From positions 1 to 64,000 of the forward strand of contig NAUB01000032.1 in assembly GCA_003676145.1 (NCBI GenBank): 64,000 nt of DNA. Direction: 5' to 3'. The stretch comes from a gamma proteobacterium symbiont of Stewartia floridana (lineage in GTDB: Bacteria; Pseudomonadota; Gammaproteobacteria; Chromatiales; Chromatiaceae). The translations under genes and the position numbers were made by a program. The notes beneath the pieces were generated by a model that ran no database searches, was not told the origin of the DNA, and saw only the letters and a program-made list of their open reading frames with translations. Below, one piece after another: positions 34,868 to 44,867 of the stretch; within the stretch, counting starts at the first letter, position 1; every line of letters begins with the position of its first letter.

Positions 34868-36406
34868 ATGAGTGATCAATCTGCAGCAACTGTCTCCAAT
34901 CGACTGCGCCTGTTGGGTTTCTCTCTGACCGTGTTTCTCTCCTCAGCCGCGTTGCTGGTGCTGGAGATCCTCGCCGGTCGGTTGCTGGCACCCCATATCG
35001 GGGTATCCCTCTATACCTGGACGTCGATCATCGGAGTGATTCTCGCTGGGTTGTCACTTGGCAACTGGCTGGGTGGGGTTTGGGCAGACCGGGGTGCCGA
35101 CGGACGGGTGGCTGGGGTTGCCATGGCGCTGGCGGGTATCTATGCGATGCTGGCTCTACCACTGATGGATGGTCTGGGTGGTTTACTGGCTGCGCAACAG
35201 GTCGGTCTGCTCGGATCGAGTTTCGTTTTTGCCTTTACTCTGTTTGCGCCGCCCGCCGTGGCGATCGGCATCGTCACGCCCCTGCTGACAACCCGCGCCC
35301 TCGATCTGGATCCCCGGGCCGGGCATGTGGTCGGCAGGATGCACGCTCTGGCGGCCATTGGCAGTATCGTCGGTACCTTCGCCGCCGGATATTGGCTGGT
35401 TCAGTCGTTCGGCTCCCGCGCCATCCTGTTCGGCACTGGTGTTGGGTTGATCCTGCTCGCCGCCCCCTTTCTGATGAGAATGCGATTGCCGGTTTTGGTC
35501 ATATTGGTATTGGCGACCCTGTTCTCTGCGCTTCTGAGTCTCTCCCAACAGGGGCTTCGGGGCTCCTGCGACCGGGAGAGTCAATACTTCTGCATCCGTG
35601 TTGTGGATCGCAGCAGTGACGCTCCGTTTGGCCAGGCTCGCGGCATGGTGCTTGACCATCTGCTCCACGGTATCAACCACGACACCGATCCAAGAATCAT
35701 CATTGCCCCCTATGTGCATGCCATCGATGAACTTGTCTATGCACACTTCAATCAACGTTATGATGCGGGTCTGGAGTGGTTCTTTCTTGGAGGAGGCAGC
35801 TACACTCATCCCCGCGCCGTTCAGGCGTTGAGCCCGGAGTCCTCGGTTACTGTGGCCGAGCTCGATCCGATGGTGACCCTGACCGCCGTGGAGAAGCTCT
35901 ACCTGGAACCGGAAGCGATGCGTATCCTGCACGAAGATGGGCGTCGGGCCCTGACGGCAGAGAGCGGTAAATTCGATGTCATCGTTGGCGATGTATTTCA
36001 CGATGTGGCGATCCCCGAGCATATGGTCACGCTGGAGTTTGCCGAGATTGTCCGCCATAGATTAAATGCCGACGGTATCTACCTCATGAACATCGTTGAT
36101 GCCTTCCCCGACCCCAGGCTCGTTCGTGCCGTCACCAAAACCCTCAGCGAGGTGTTCACCCACGTCGATCTCTGGATGGAGGGTGTGCCTGGTGCAGAAC
36201 GGGTTACCTTTGTCTTGAGTGCCACCAACAGTGAACGACCGGCGGAGATGGTTCAAGCCCGATTCGGCTTTGAACGAACCTGGTTTCGGGTGACAGAAAA
36301 ACTGATGGCCCTTGGAAAGCCACTGGATGAGTTGCCGATACTTACCGATGACTATGCTCCGGTGGAGCGACTGATTGCCGGCCTGTTGCTTGGTGAGCGT
36401 GATTAG
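34868..36406 (+). CDS. Fused MFS-type membrane domain / spermidine synthase-like protein
   Basis: 512 residues. The first 215 or so form about seven membrane helices, followed by a spermidine synthase-like Rossmann domain (about 230-490) with GGGSYTHPRAV, AELDPMVT and VGDVFHDVAIPEHMVT. The Asp residues expected for catalysis appear present, but the family's aminopropyl transfer activity has not generally been proven for the fused form. No partner SpeD gene lies nearby. The start is an ATG after an AT-rich stretch; it is a single gene. Confidence 0.85.
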   Translation: MSDQSAATVSNRLRLLGFSLTVFLSSAALLVLEILAGRLLAPHIGVSLYTWTSIIGVILAGLSLGNWLGGVWADRGADGRVAGVAMALAGIYAMLALPLMDGLGGLLAAQQVGLLGSSFVFAFTLFAPPAVAIGIVTPLLTTRALDLDPRAGHVVGRMHALAAIGSIVGTFAAGYWLVQSFGSRAILFGTGVGLILLAAPFLMRMRLPVLVILVLATLFSALLSLSQQGLRGSCDRESQYFCIRVVDRSSDAPFGQARGMVLDHLLHGINHDTDPRIIIAPYVHAIDELVYAHFNQRYDAGLEWFFLGGGSYTHPRAVQALSPESSVTVAELDPMVTLTAVEKLYLEPEAMRILHEDGRRALTAESGKFDVIVGDVFHDVAIPEHMVTLEFAEIVRHRLNADGIYLMNIVDAFPDPRLVRAVTKTLSEVFTHVDLWMEGVPGAERVTFVLSATNSERPAEMVQARFGFERTWFRVTEKLMALGKPLDELPILTDDYAPVERLIAGLLLGERD

Positions 36407-36502
36407 GAAAAATATCACCGGCGACGCCGGTCGCTCCTCGTTTCAAATAGATCAAATACAGCTGAACTGGCGAATGCTGTGAAATAATCAGCTTAACTGG
36501 CA

Positions 36503-37345
36503 TCAGACAGGTGAGCGTTGGCTTTTATCACTCCAGAGGATCACCAGGCCTGAGATGACAATCAGGCAGCAGCCCACAACCACCGGCCTGCTCAGTGGTT
36601 CAGCAAAAATTAACACCCCGAGGGAGACACCAAACAGCAGTCTTGTGTATCTGAATGGAGTCACCGCTGAGACTTCACCGGTGCGCATCGCTTTCATTAA
36701 CCCTGAGTAGGCAATAACGCCAAACAATACTGTCCCCAGCAGATAGAGGGCTGTTGTGGGGTCAGGAAAGACAAACGGAAGTCTCTGCCAGGCAGAAATA
36801 ACCAAACCGGCAAGCACGATCGATACAAAGCCATAGAAGCCCAGTATGGAAACGCCCAGTGTCGACGGCGCCGCACGGCTGGCAAGATCGCGCCCGGCAA
36901 AGCCAAGCATGCCGAGCAGCGCGAATATGGAGAGAATTGAGAAGCTTTCACTACCTGGACGTACGATCACAACGACGCCGAGCAGGCCGATGAATATGGC
37001 GATCCACCTCCGCCAGCCAACTTTTTCATGAAAAAAGAGTGCTGCACCCAAAACGACAAATATTGGCGCAGCCTGGAGAATGACCGTGGTGGAGGAAAGT
37101 GTGGTGTAAGCCAGCGCCAGCACATAAAACAGTCGACCGATTACTTCGAATAGAATACGAGTCTGCATCGGGCGGGAGAAGGCTTCTTTTGTGAACAGGT
37201 GTTGACCACTCAAGCTGGCCATTAGTGCGAATACAAGAGTACCGCCTAACCCAAAAACAGTGAGTATCTGACCGGCTGGTATTGACTGGGTGACACTCTT
37301 GATCAGTGCATCCTCAATGGCAAAGCAGGCCATTGAGATAACCAT
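36503..37345 (-). CDS. EamA/DMT family transporter with no standard start codon
   Basis: 280 residues counted from the first ATG, with two EamA repeats and about nine to ten membrane helices; the second repeat ends SGLVILWSDK. The ATG at 37345 falls inside the first helix (MVISMACFAIEDALIK). Homologues usually have about ten more residues, and the frame stays open upstream (RENLVGSVW) to a TAA with no ATG, GTG or TTG. An ATT at 37384 preceded by AAGAGA at about eight bases, or a CTG at 37363, could be the real start. Substrate unknown; probably metabolite export. Confidence 0.82.
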   Translation of the reverse strand: MVISMACFAIEDALIKSVTQSIPAGQILTVFGLGGTLVFALMASLSGQHLFTKEAFSRPMQTRILFEVIGRLFYVLALAYTTLSSTTVILQAAPIFVVLGAALFFHEKVGWRRWIAIFIGLLGVVVIVRPGSESFSILSIFALLGMLGFAGRDLASRAAPSTLGVSILGFYGFVSIVLAGLVISAWQRLPFVFPDPTTALYLLGTVLFGVIAYSGLMKAMRTGEVSAVTPFRYTRLLFGVSLGVLIFAEPLSRPVVVGCCLIVISGLVILWSDKSQRSPV

Positions 37346-37504
37346 CCAAACACTGCCGACCAGGTTTTCGCGATGCGTTGAAATGTAATTGTCTCTTTGT
37401 TAATAACTGAGTGTAAGCATCGCCTTGATTGAAGCTATTGCTTACAGCCTGCTATTGGTTGCCCTATCCTGACGCGACACTTTAACGTGTTGCTTGGGTC
37501 GTCT

Positions 37505-38602
37505 TTAGTTGTCAGCGAACTTGAGTGCAATGTGATTGAACTCACCTTCCAGCACTTTGAACGCCTCCACGATGACAGGGTCAAAGTGGCTCCCTGAGGT
37601 CTCCAGAATGATATCAACCGCAGTCTCATGACTATAGGCTTCTTTGTAGACCCGTTTATTCACCAATGCATCATAGACATCCGCCAGGGCCATCAGCCTG
37701 CCGGAAATGGGTATCTGAGAACCTTTAAGGCCTTGGGGGTAACCGCTGCCGTCCCATTTTTCATGGTGTGTAAGCGTAACCTCTTTTGCCATTGATAGAA
37801 ATTCAGTTGTACCGAAATCACACTCTGCCTTGACCAGGGCATCGTAGCCGAGTTGGGAATGGGTGCGCATAATAACCCATTCGTCTGCAGTCAGTTTTCC
37901 GGGTTTCATTAGAATCTGGTCGGGTATGCCCACCTTGCCAATATCGTGCAGGGGTGCTGAACGAAACAATCGATCGATCGTCTCTTCAGTAAGATAGTCT
38001 TTGTACTCTGTATGGTCTTGCAACTCTTCGCAAAGCAAGCGAATGTAGTATTGTGTTCGCTTGATATGATTGCCGGTCTCATTGTCGCGCGTCTCTGCCA
38101 GTGATGCCATGCAACGTATCGCTACATCCTGAGTACGCCTGATCTCTTCGGTTCGCTCTTTAACCCGTAGTTCCAGCAGGCTGTTTTCGTCACTTAATAT
38201 CCGTTTTCCTTTCGCTAACGCCAGGTGGTTCGCAACCCGGCTCTCTACGATGGGAGGACTGATTGGTTTGGTGATATAGTCGACCGCGCCTAGCGTGAAG
38301 CCACGTAGTTCATCGTCGACTTCACTCTTTACAGTCAGGAATATGACAGGAATATCACGCGTCAATGGATTCTGTTTGAGTCGCTGACAGACCTCGTAGC
38401 CGTCTATATCCGGCATCAGTATGTCGAGTAAGATCAGATCAGGGATAAGGTCCTCTTGGGTAGCACGCTGTAGCGCTGTCTCACCATCTTTAGCGACGAA
38501 TACCTGATAGTTCTGATTCAATATTTCAACCAGCACATCAATATAAAATTTTTCGTCATCGACCAATAGAATACGTGCTTTCTGTTCATTCTGGTTTGTC
38601 AT
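37505..38602 (-). CDS. Response regulator with HD-GYP c-di-GMP phosphodiesterase domain
   Basis: 365 residues. The receiver domain (about 8-125) has its phosphorylation Asp in LILLDILMPDIDG and the conserved Lys in YITKPIS. The HD-GYP domain (about 160-345) keeps HDIGKVGIPD and the HHEKWDGSGYPQGLKG signature, so it should hydrolyse c-di-GMP. Its start lies 17 bases inside the end of the hybrid kinase gene, so the kinase upstream is the obvious phosphodonor. Confidence 0.92.
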   Translation of the reverse strand: MTNQNEQKARILLVDDEKFYIDVLVEILNQNYQVFVAKDGETALQRATQEDLIPDLILLDILMPDIDGYEVCQRLKQNPLTRDIPVIFLTVKSEVDDELRGFTLGAVDYITKPISPPIVESRVANHLALAKGKRILSDENSLLELRVKERTEEIRRTQDVAIRCMASLAETRDNETGNHIKRTQYYIRLLCEELQDHTEYKDYLTEETIDRLFRSAPLHDIGKVGIPDQILMKPGKLTADEWVIMRTHSQLGYDALVKAECDFGTTEFLSMAKEVTLTHHEKWDGSGYPQGLKGSQIPISGRLMALADVYDALVNKRVYKEAYSHETAVDIILETSGSHFDPVIVEAFKVLEGEFNHIALKFADN

Positions 38603-41600
38603 CTGTCACCGCCAGCAGTCGTCCTTTAAGAGCTAGTAAAGTAGTTATAGCTTTATCAAAGTCATAATTATCAACATGAGTTTTCAACTCGATAAGCGAA
38701 TCCGCGAGGCTTGAATTCTGAGCCAGAACCAGGGGGGCGAGTTTATCAAGTAAGCCTGACGATGTGACATCACCTTGTTTAAGAGCGGTGTCTATCTGCT
38801 GAAGTAGTTGTTGAACGTCATCACTACTTGCTTCGTCGTTGGTGCCGTCCCCGATCTGAGTCCTGTCAATCTTGTTTTGCAGTAACTTAATGCTGTCAAA
38901 TACGGTACTTGCCTGTTTTTCGAATATCTCTTGCAGGTTTGTGATCTGAAGTTTGTCAGATGGAGCAAGTACCGCATCCAATAGGTTGCGTGTCGCCTCC
39001 TGTAGGCTATTTGCCCCAATACTACCGGAAACGCCCTGCAAGGTATGTAGCAGGCGCTTGAGTGTGTCCCATTCACTTGAACGAAGCAGTTCCGATACCT
39101 GGCTTGTGCAATCCCGATACCGCTGTTGGAATTCCAGCAGGAGTTTTATGTAGAGGCGCTGATTTCCACCAACCCGTTTAGTCCCCCAGGTCAGATCTAT
39201 GCCTGCAACTTTATCAGGAAGATCGTAACTCGGAACATGAGCCGAGACCGCCTGTATATCGGCTAGGGGACGATCATCTACGGGCAGCCAGGCCAGCAGT
39301 GTGCTTGACAGCCTGTCCGGATCGATCGGCTTGGATAGGTAGTCATCCATGCCGGCAGCCAGGCAGCGCTCCCGGTCGCCCCGCATTGCATGAGCGGTCA
39401 TCGCAATGATCCGCACGTAGGTATTTTTGAGTTCGTTTCGCACCCGGCGTGTGGTTTCGAGACCATCGAGACCTGGCATCTGTAGGTCCATGAATACCAG
39501 ATCAAAATTGATCTCTTTGATCTTCTTAAGTGCCTCCTCACCGCTATTGACGACAACAACCAGCAGACCGAGCTTTTCCAGCAGTTCACGGGCGACTTGC
39601 TGATTGATCACATTGTCTTCGACCAGCAGCACCTGCCCTTTGAAGCGACGGGACTTGATTTGCCGCTTTTGCGTTTGCTTGGTTTGCCCAAACAGGACTT
39701 CACTGATGTTGTCAAACAGGGTTGATGGGCTGATTGGTTTTATCAGTACACTTTCCACACCCAGGCGATCCGTATGCATCAATAGATCCTGATGGTCATA
39801 GGCCGTAATCATAATGATTGGTATTGATTGTGATACGTCGAGTTCAGTGCGGATATGTTCAATCGCCTGCACACCATCGATCTCCGGCATCCGCCAGTCA
39901 ATGATCAACAGACGGATATCGTCAACTGTTTGTAGTGCCGCATAGGCCTGTTTGGCAGAAGATACTGCCGTAACCGAAAAAGAGAATGATTCAAGCGTCT
40001 TTTGTATCACCTCGCGTGTGGTGTCATTGTCTTCGACAATCAATACCTTCATGCCACGCATGAAATCTTTGAAAACGAACTCGTCTTCCTTTTGCTTCCT
40101 GGCTACTGTCAATGGAATATAAAAACTGAACTCACTGCCTTGACCGGGCTCGCTCTTTACATTGATCTTTCCGCCCATCAGTCTTACAAGATTATTGCTG
40201 ATACTGAGTCCCAGGCCAGTGCCTCCATGGCGGCGTGTGGTTGATGCGTCGGCCTGCACGAACGCCTCAAACAGACGCGCCACTTTTTCCGGCTCTATAC
40301 CAATGCCGCTATCTTTTACAGAGAACCTCACTTTGATATCTGAGCCGCTCTGCTCTTCCAGATCAACCGATAAGAGAATTTCCCCGTCAGCGGTAAATTT
40401 AATCGCATTCTGCGCAAGATTGATGAGTACCTGACCGATTCTCAATGGATCGCCAATCAATTTCTGCGGAATTCTCAAGTCCTGCTTAAAGATGAACTCA
40501 AGTCCTTTCTGCTCAGCTTTGATTGAGATCAAGCTGGAAAGGTTTTCCAGAATTGAATCCAGTTTGAATTCACTCTGTTCAATCTGTAGCTTGCCCGCTT
40601 CAATCTTTGAAAAGTCGAGGATGTCATTCAGAATGCCCAGCAGATTGATTGATGACAGTTTGATTTTACTCAGGTAGTCAAACTGCTTTTCAGTCAGGTC
40701 GGTATCCAGGGCCAAGTGAGTCATGCCGATGATCGCATTCATCGGGGTGCGGATTTCATGGCTCATGTTCGCCAGGAAGTCACTCTTGAAGCGATTTGCC
40801 TGGCGTTGCAGCTTCATCGCTTTCTTGATCTCTTTTTCAACCCGTATTCGTTCAGTTAAGTTGACCAGAACCCCGAGGTGCATCATCTCACCCTGCATGC
40901 GAATGGGAATGGCGGATAGCAGACCCTCAATCAGATTGCCTTTCAGGGTCTTTATGCCAATACGCATGTTCCTTACAGCTCTTTTTGTTTGTAATTCAGT
41001 CAATACCCGTTCACGATCGGCGGGATCGGCATAAAAACCAGCCATATTCATGCCGATGATTGATGAACCGTCTGCCTCGATCTCCAGAAGTGATTGTTCA
41101 TTGGATATTCTGATAACACCTTTCATGTCGCTGACCACAATCGCAACAGGCACAGCATTTATAATCAGGTTGAGTTGCGCTTCATTCTGTTTCGCCAGTT
41201 GGTGTTTTCTGCGTAGCCGCAACAGCCAGATTACAAATACCAACACCACAGACATCGCCGCACCAATAACACGCCAGACGGTCGTGTAGTCCACCGCCAC
41301 ATCGTAACGTATCGACATCCATCTCTGTTTTATTTCGTTTTTTTGTTCTTCCGTCATACTGCGGATGGCTTCATCCAGAACTTCAACCAGAATCGGCCAA
41401 TCCTTGCGTACCCCGACTGAAAGCTGATACTGATAGGGAGTCGGCGCTCCGACCTTGATGTTGGTCAGGCCATTTTTGCGGATCAGGTGACTTCCGACCG
41501 TCAGGTTGCCCACATACCCATCGATCTCATTAAGGGCAAGTCGCTGCAGACCGTTCAATGCATTGGGTACCAATATCAACTCAATGCCCGGATAATCCTG

Positions 41601-42872
41601 TTTGAGGAACTCTTCAGCGACATAGCCCTTTACCACGCCGATCTTCCGCCCAACGAAGTCCTCAAGGCCATTCACAAAGGGGTATTTATCACCGACAAAG
41701 ATGACAAAAGGGAAGTCCAGATAGGGCTGGGTGAAATCGAGAAACTCTCGTCTCTCCGGTGTATCCACCAAGGCAGGCAGCAGGTCCAGTTGACGATTTC
41801 TTGCCGCGTCCAAGACCTCTTGCCAAGTCAGATCCTTTTTTACATCGATTGATAAATGTAAAACACTGGAGAAATAGCTGACATAGTCTGAAGAGAGGCC
41901 TTGGTATACGCCATTTTCATCAACAAACTCTATTGGATCCCAGGCAGTATCGATGCCAACGCGTAGCCTACCAATTTGGTTCAACCAGGCTCTCTGCTCT
42001 GCAGTCAGATTCAGTAACCTCCGGTCAGATGAACGTGGCTTGGGCATTGATATCCAACGATTCAGAATCTGTTGGTGCTCTGCATCAGTGATAGATCGCA
42101 ATGCCTTGTTCATAGCTGAGACAAGAGGCTTCAGGGAGTCATTCCGGTTAATCGCAAAACGTTGCTGAGATGATCCTATTCCCGCATCACCACTGAAGTG
42201 AAGGTTGACCAGTTGCTGCTCTTGAATCACCCACTGTGCCACTGCCCGGGTACCGATATAGGCATCTGCTTTATTCCAGGATACAGCTTGCAGGGCCTCA
42301 TGGGTGTTGAGTACGGGCAAGAGTTTTATCTCTGGATGCAACTCCTGCAGCTGACGCATGGTGGAAAATCCATCTTCAACGGCAACGACCTTCCCTTTGA
42401 GGGATTCGATATCTGACAGATCCTGACGGCTGGAACGCGTGACGATAGCCTTGTGGGTCTGAAAAAAAGGCTCAGTAAAATAGAGGTCCCTCTCACGCTC
42501 CTGGTTTTTCACCACCGATGCCGCCACCGGCAATTCACCCTCGCGCACCTTCTGCAGCATCTGTTTGAATGTCGGTCCGGGATCTGTTTTGAATTCAATC
42601 CCAAGCCGCTCTGAGATCAGTCTCAAGTAATCGGCAGCAATGCCTCGATGCTCATCGTCCAGCATGAAATCGATAGGCGGCCAACTGCCGTCCACGCCAA
42701 TCTCCACGATGGGATGTGCCTCCAGCCAGGCAGTTTCTTCGGTCGTCAGGCCAAGATCGGAGGATTGCCGGGGAGGTTGTGCTGCGTGAAGAGAGGCAAG
42801 GTAGACCAACGACACAATGGCCGTGCACGTGGTAACCGCTGATCGTACAAATGAGGGCACCGACATTTCCAC
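38586..42872 (-). CDS. BvgS-like hybrid sensor histidine kinase, two periplasmic sensors
   Basis: 1428 residues. Signal/first helix, two tandem SBP_bac_3 solute-binding domains (about 35-275 and 285-515) in the periplasm, one membrane helix (about 530-550), PAS (about 560-685), HisKA with phospho-His in NMSHEIRTPMNAIIG near 706, HATPase, receiver 1 (Asp in LLIIDWRMPEIDG near 990), receiver 2 (LVFMDLQMPGLDG near 1127) and an HPt domain with His in LLHTLQGVSGSIGA near 1275. All phosphorelay residues are present. It overlaps the HD-GYP gene, so the relay probably ends in c-di-GMP breakdown. The ligand is unknown; sensors of this type bind small amino-acid-like molecules. Confidence 0.93.
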   Translation of the reverse strand: MEMSVPSFVRSAVTTCTAIVSLVYLASLHAAQPPRQSSDLGLTTEETAWLEAHPIVEIGVDGSWPPIDFMLDDEHRGIAADYLRLISERLGIEFKTDPGPTFKQMLQKVREGELPVAASVVKNQERERDLYFTEPFFQTHKAIVTRSSRQDLSDIESLKGKVVAVEDGFSTMRQLQELHPEIKLLPVLNTHEALQAVSWNKADAYIGTRAVAQWVIQEQQLVNLHFSGDAGIGSSQQRFAINRNDSLKPLVSAMNKALRSITDAEHQQILNRWISMPKPRSSDRRLLNLTAEQRAWLNQIGRLRVGIDTAWDPIEFVDENGVYQGLSSDYVSYFSSVLHLSIDVKKDLTWQEVLDAARNRQLDLLPALVDTPERREFLDFTQPYLDFPFVIFVGDKYPFVNGLEDFVGRKIGVVKGYVAEEFLKQDYPGIELILVPNALNGLQRLALNEIDGYVGNLTVGSHLIRKNGLTNIKVGAPTPYQYQLSVGVRKDWPILVEVLDEAIRSMTEEQKNEIKQRWMSIRYDVAVDYTTVWRVIGAAMSVVLVFVIWLLRLRRKHQLAKQNEAQLNLIINAVPVAIVVSDMKGVIRISNEQSLLEIEADGSSIIGMNMAGFYADPADRERVLTELQTKRAVRNMRIGIKTLKGNLIEGLLSAIPIRMQGEMMHLGVLVNLTERIRVEKEIKKAMKLQRQANRFKSDFLANMSHEIRTPMNAIIGMTHLALDTDLTEKQFDYLSKIKLSSINLLGILNDILDFSKIEAGKLQIEQSEFKLDSILENLSSLISIKAEQKGLEFIFKQDLRIPQKLIGDPLRIGQVLINLAQNAIKFTADGEILLSVDLEEQSGSDIKVRFSVKDSGIGIEPEKVARLFEAFVQADASTTRRHGGTGLGLSISNNLVRLMGGKINVKSEPGQGSEFSFYIPLTVARKQKEDEFVFKDFMRGMKVLIVEDNDTTREVIQKTLESFSFSVTAVSSAKQAYAALQTVDDIRLLIIDWRMPEIDGVQAIEHIRTELDVSQSIPIIMITAYDHQDLLMHTDRLGVESVLIKPISPSTLFDNISEVLFGQTKQTQKRQIKSRRFKGQVLLVEDNVINQQVARELLEKLGLLVVVVNSGEEALKKIKEINFDLVFMDLQMPGLDGLETTRRVRNELKNTYVRIIAMTAHAMRGDRERCLAAGMDDYLSKPIDPDRLSSTLLAWLPVDDRPLADIQAVSAHVPSYDLPDKVAGIDLTWGTKRVGGNQRLYIKLLLEFQQRYRDCTSQVSELLRSSEWDTLKRLLHTLQGVSGSIGANSLQEATRNLLDAVLAPSDKLQITNLQEIFEKQASTVFDSIKLLQNKIDRTQIGDGTNDEASSDDVQQLLQQIDTALKQGDVTSSGLLDKLAPLVLAQNSSLADSLIELKTHVDNYDFDKAITTLLALKGRLLAVTDDKPE

Positions 42873-43209
42873 TCTCTGTCGCCAGCTCAGAGTTGCTCTG
42901 AAGCCGGATATTGTTATGGTTTTACGTTATTTTCCCTACAACGATAACAAGTATACCCTTTCACTCTGGAGACTACGAAGGAATTATATTCCTGTCAGTG
43001 GAGAGCTTTCAGTCTGCTCCTCAATTCTCATGCATAGATCGGGCACGCCAATGGATGGGTGGCCGTCCTGTAGCGACTTCGATCAACCTTTCAAGTGAAA
43101 TACCTGAATCGGGATAGCCGCCATATGTGCCGCAATGCAACAAATGCATTGGTGCATTAAGACGCACTTGATAGAGTCAATATTGGATGTTCCTGTTTTT
43201 TCTGATTTT
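42873..43209. other. Intergenic region, nothing recognised
   Basis: 337 bases between the kinase start and the end of the next minus-strand gene. It must hold the kinase promoter. Two overlapping plus-strand frames lack ribosome binding sites and family features and are not called. Confidence 0.5.
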
Positions 43210-44223
43210 TTACGGTAGTAAATTCTTTTCGCCAAGCATTCGCCGCCACACCCACTGCAATGCCTCGACGTCAGGGCGTTCGGCGGGGGTACGTGTGGGC
43301 GGGATCAAAGGGCGTATGACGCCTTCCTGTCGCTGCCCGATGACGAAGGAGAAGATGTAGCGAGGTTCAAATCCCATACGTAAATCGGTGATCTCCAAGC
43401 GACCATCAACTTCCCGTACCCGATAGAAGCCCTTGGTGAACCAGCGCAGTCGCTGTACAGCGTAGGTATCGCTGATTGACGAGAGTAGGCTGTCGTTGCT
43501 TGGATAGTGTTCGAATTGAATCTCAGGTAACGGATCGAGCAGAGAGTAGTAGCCCTCCCGGTAGCCATCCGGGTCCATCGCGACGATGCGCCAGAGCAGC
43601 AGATTGAAGGGTGTCGGTGTCGCGATCAACCGATCGTACTCAGCACCTTGGCGGGCCAGTTCATTTTCGGCAGTGTCACGCACCTGCGCCTGGATGAAGA
43701 TGGCAAGTGCGAGATAGAGTGTACTCAGGCCAAGTCCAACCTTGTTCGCGACTTGTCCGGTGGTCAGCCTGGGATTGCCGAAAGCCGCCCAAAGCACCCC
43801 GACGAGCAGCATTAGCGTATACAAGGGGTCGATAATAAAGATGCTGCCGAGCCCGACCGGTGGCCCGTTACCTGGCCAGAAGAGCTGTGTGCCGTAGATG
43901 GTAATCGCATCGAGCAAGGCGTGGGTTGCGAATGCGAGCCAGACGAGCAAGGACCAGCGAGTGATAGATGCACCATCTTTCGCATGCAGGCGCGCCAGCC
44001 CCGCCCCCAGGATTGGGGCGACGACGGTGTGTGTGATAAGGGAGTGGCTGAAGCCCCGGTGATTGGTCACGGCCGCCACGTCGTCCGCGTGGGGCAGGAA
44101 TATATCGAGATCAGGCATTCCGCCGAATATGGCCCCCCAGATGAGTGCCTTACGGCCAACCCGAGCACCGAGCGTCGCGTGGCCAACAGCAGCGCCAAGT
44201 AATATCTGAGTGAACGGATCCAT
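43210..44223 (-). CDS. YdjM-like membrane-bound metal-dependent hydrolase
   Basis: 337 residues from the ATG at 44223 (GGAG nine bases upstream). The N-terminal part has the family signature MDPFTQILLGAAVGHATLG, GGMPDLDIFLPHADD and TNHRGFSHSLITH, with the Asp and His residues that bind metal, followed by four to five membrane helices. The C-terminal 120 residues lie outside the membrane domain and have no recognised motif. Family members are linked to envelope functions in some bacteria, but the substrate is not known. Confidence 0.85.
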   Translation of the reverse strand: MDPFTQILLGAAVGHATLGARVGRKALIWGAIFGGMPDLDIFLPHADDVAAVTNHRGFSHSLITHTVVAPILGAGLARLHAKDGASITRWSLLVWLAFATHALLDAITIYGTQLFWPGNGPPVGLGSIFIIDPLYTLMLLVGVLWAAFGNPRLTTGQVANKVGLGLSTLYLALAIFIQAQVRDTAENELARQGAEYDRLIATPTPFNLLLWRIVAMDPDGYREGYYSLLDPLPEIQFEHYPSNDSLLSSISDTYAVQRLRWFTKGFYRVREVDGRLEITDLRMGFEPRYIFSFVIGQRQEGVIRPLIPPTRTPAERPDVEALQWVWRRMLGEKNLLP

Positions 44224-44240
44224 ACACAATTACTCCGGTT

Positions 44241-44567
44241 TTACCCATCAAAGTGATTCTTGCAGTGATTTTGCAAGAAAGACCAGAATGAATCACCTTC
44301 GATTTCTCCATGTTTCTCTACCAGAGCGGTTTCAATATTGACCAGGTATTTGTCATAAACCGTCACTCTTTCATGTTTCAAAGGGGAGGCACAGTAACAG
44401 GTTTCAAACCACTCGATTGTGTTTGGCGCAATGATCTTGGCCCGCTGCATCGATGCAACGATCTCAGCACCATCCGGTTCCTGGTTCGCGACTGTTCCGT
44501 CAACTAAAACCTTGTAAAAGGCTGGAAGCTTACTGAGTATGAAGTTTGCTCGGACTCGATATTCCAC
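44241..44567 (-). CDS. Hypothetical protein
   Basis: 108 residues from a GTG start, 17 bases upstream of the YdjM-like gene on the same strand and probably co-transcribed with it. It is soluble, alpha/beta, with a short Cys-containing motif ETCYCASPLKHER and a helical acidic C-terminus (EKHGEIEGDSFWSFLQNH). I do not recognise a family. Confidence 0.65.
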   Translation of the reverse strand: MEYRVRANFILSKLPAFYKVLVDGTVANQEPDGAEIVASMQRAKIIAPNTIEWFETCYCASPLKHERVTVYDKYLVNIETALVEKHGEIEGDSFWSFLQNHCKNHFDG

Positions 44568-44790
44568 AACGGCCTCATAGTGTTCTGCGTCTTTAGAACC
44601 GGTTGAGCGGTAAAGTTGCGTATGCCTTCCGGAGTGATGGCGAATTGATCAATTCAATCTTAGCAGTTGCTTAGAAACTAAGTGGGGTAGCGTCCTAATG
44701 TGTGCGTCGACTTCCTGTTTAGATGACCAATCGAGATGTGGTATTTGGACTCAGCTAGATAACCACTCAATGAAGCCCGGCAGTAAGATA

Positions 44791-44820
44791 AAAAGCCCCT
44801 CTCCCGCAAGGAGAGAGGGG
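44791..44820 (-). terminator. Intrinsic terminator after the ceramidase-like gene
   Basis: CCCCTCTC (44796-44803) pairs with GAGAGGGG (44813-44820) and the minus strand continues CTTTTTAT. It lies about 50 bases after the gene. The stem belongs to the hairpin family repeated in this window. Confidence 0.78.
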
Positions 44821-44867
44821 TATGCGGAGTTCAAACTATTGCAGGCGGTAGCTGGTTATCAGGGTGC

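Noticed and set aside
42817-43117. Two overlapping plus-strand frames upstream of the kinase gene
   Set aside because: Overlapping each other and the kinase 5' end, no start signals or conserved features.
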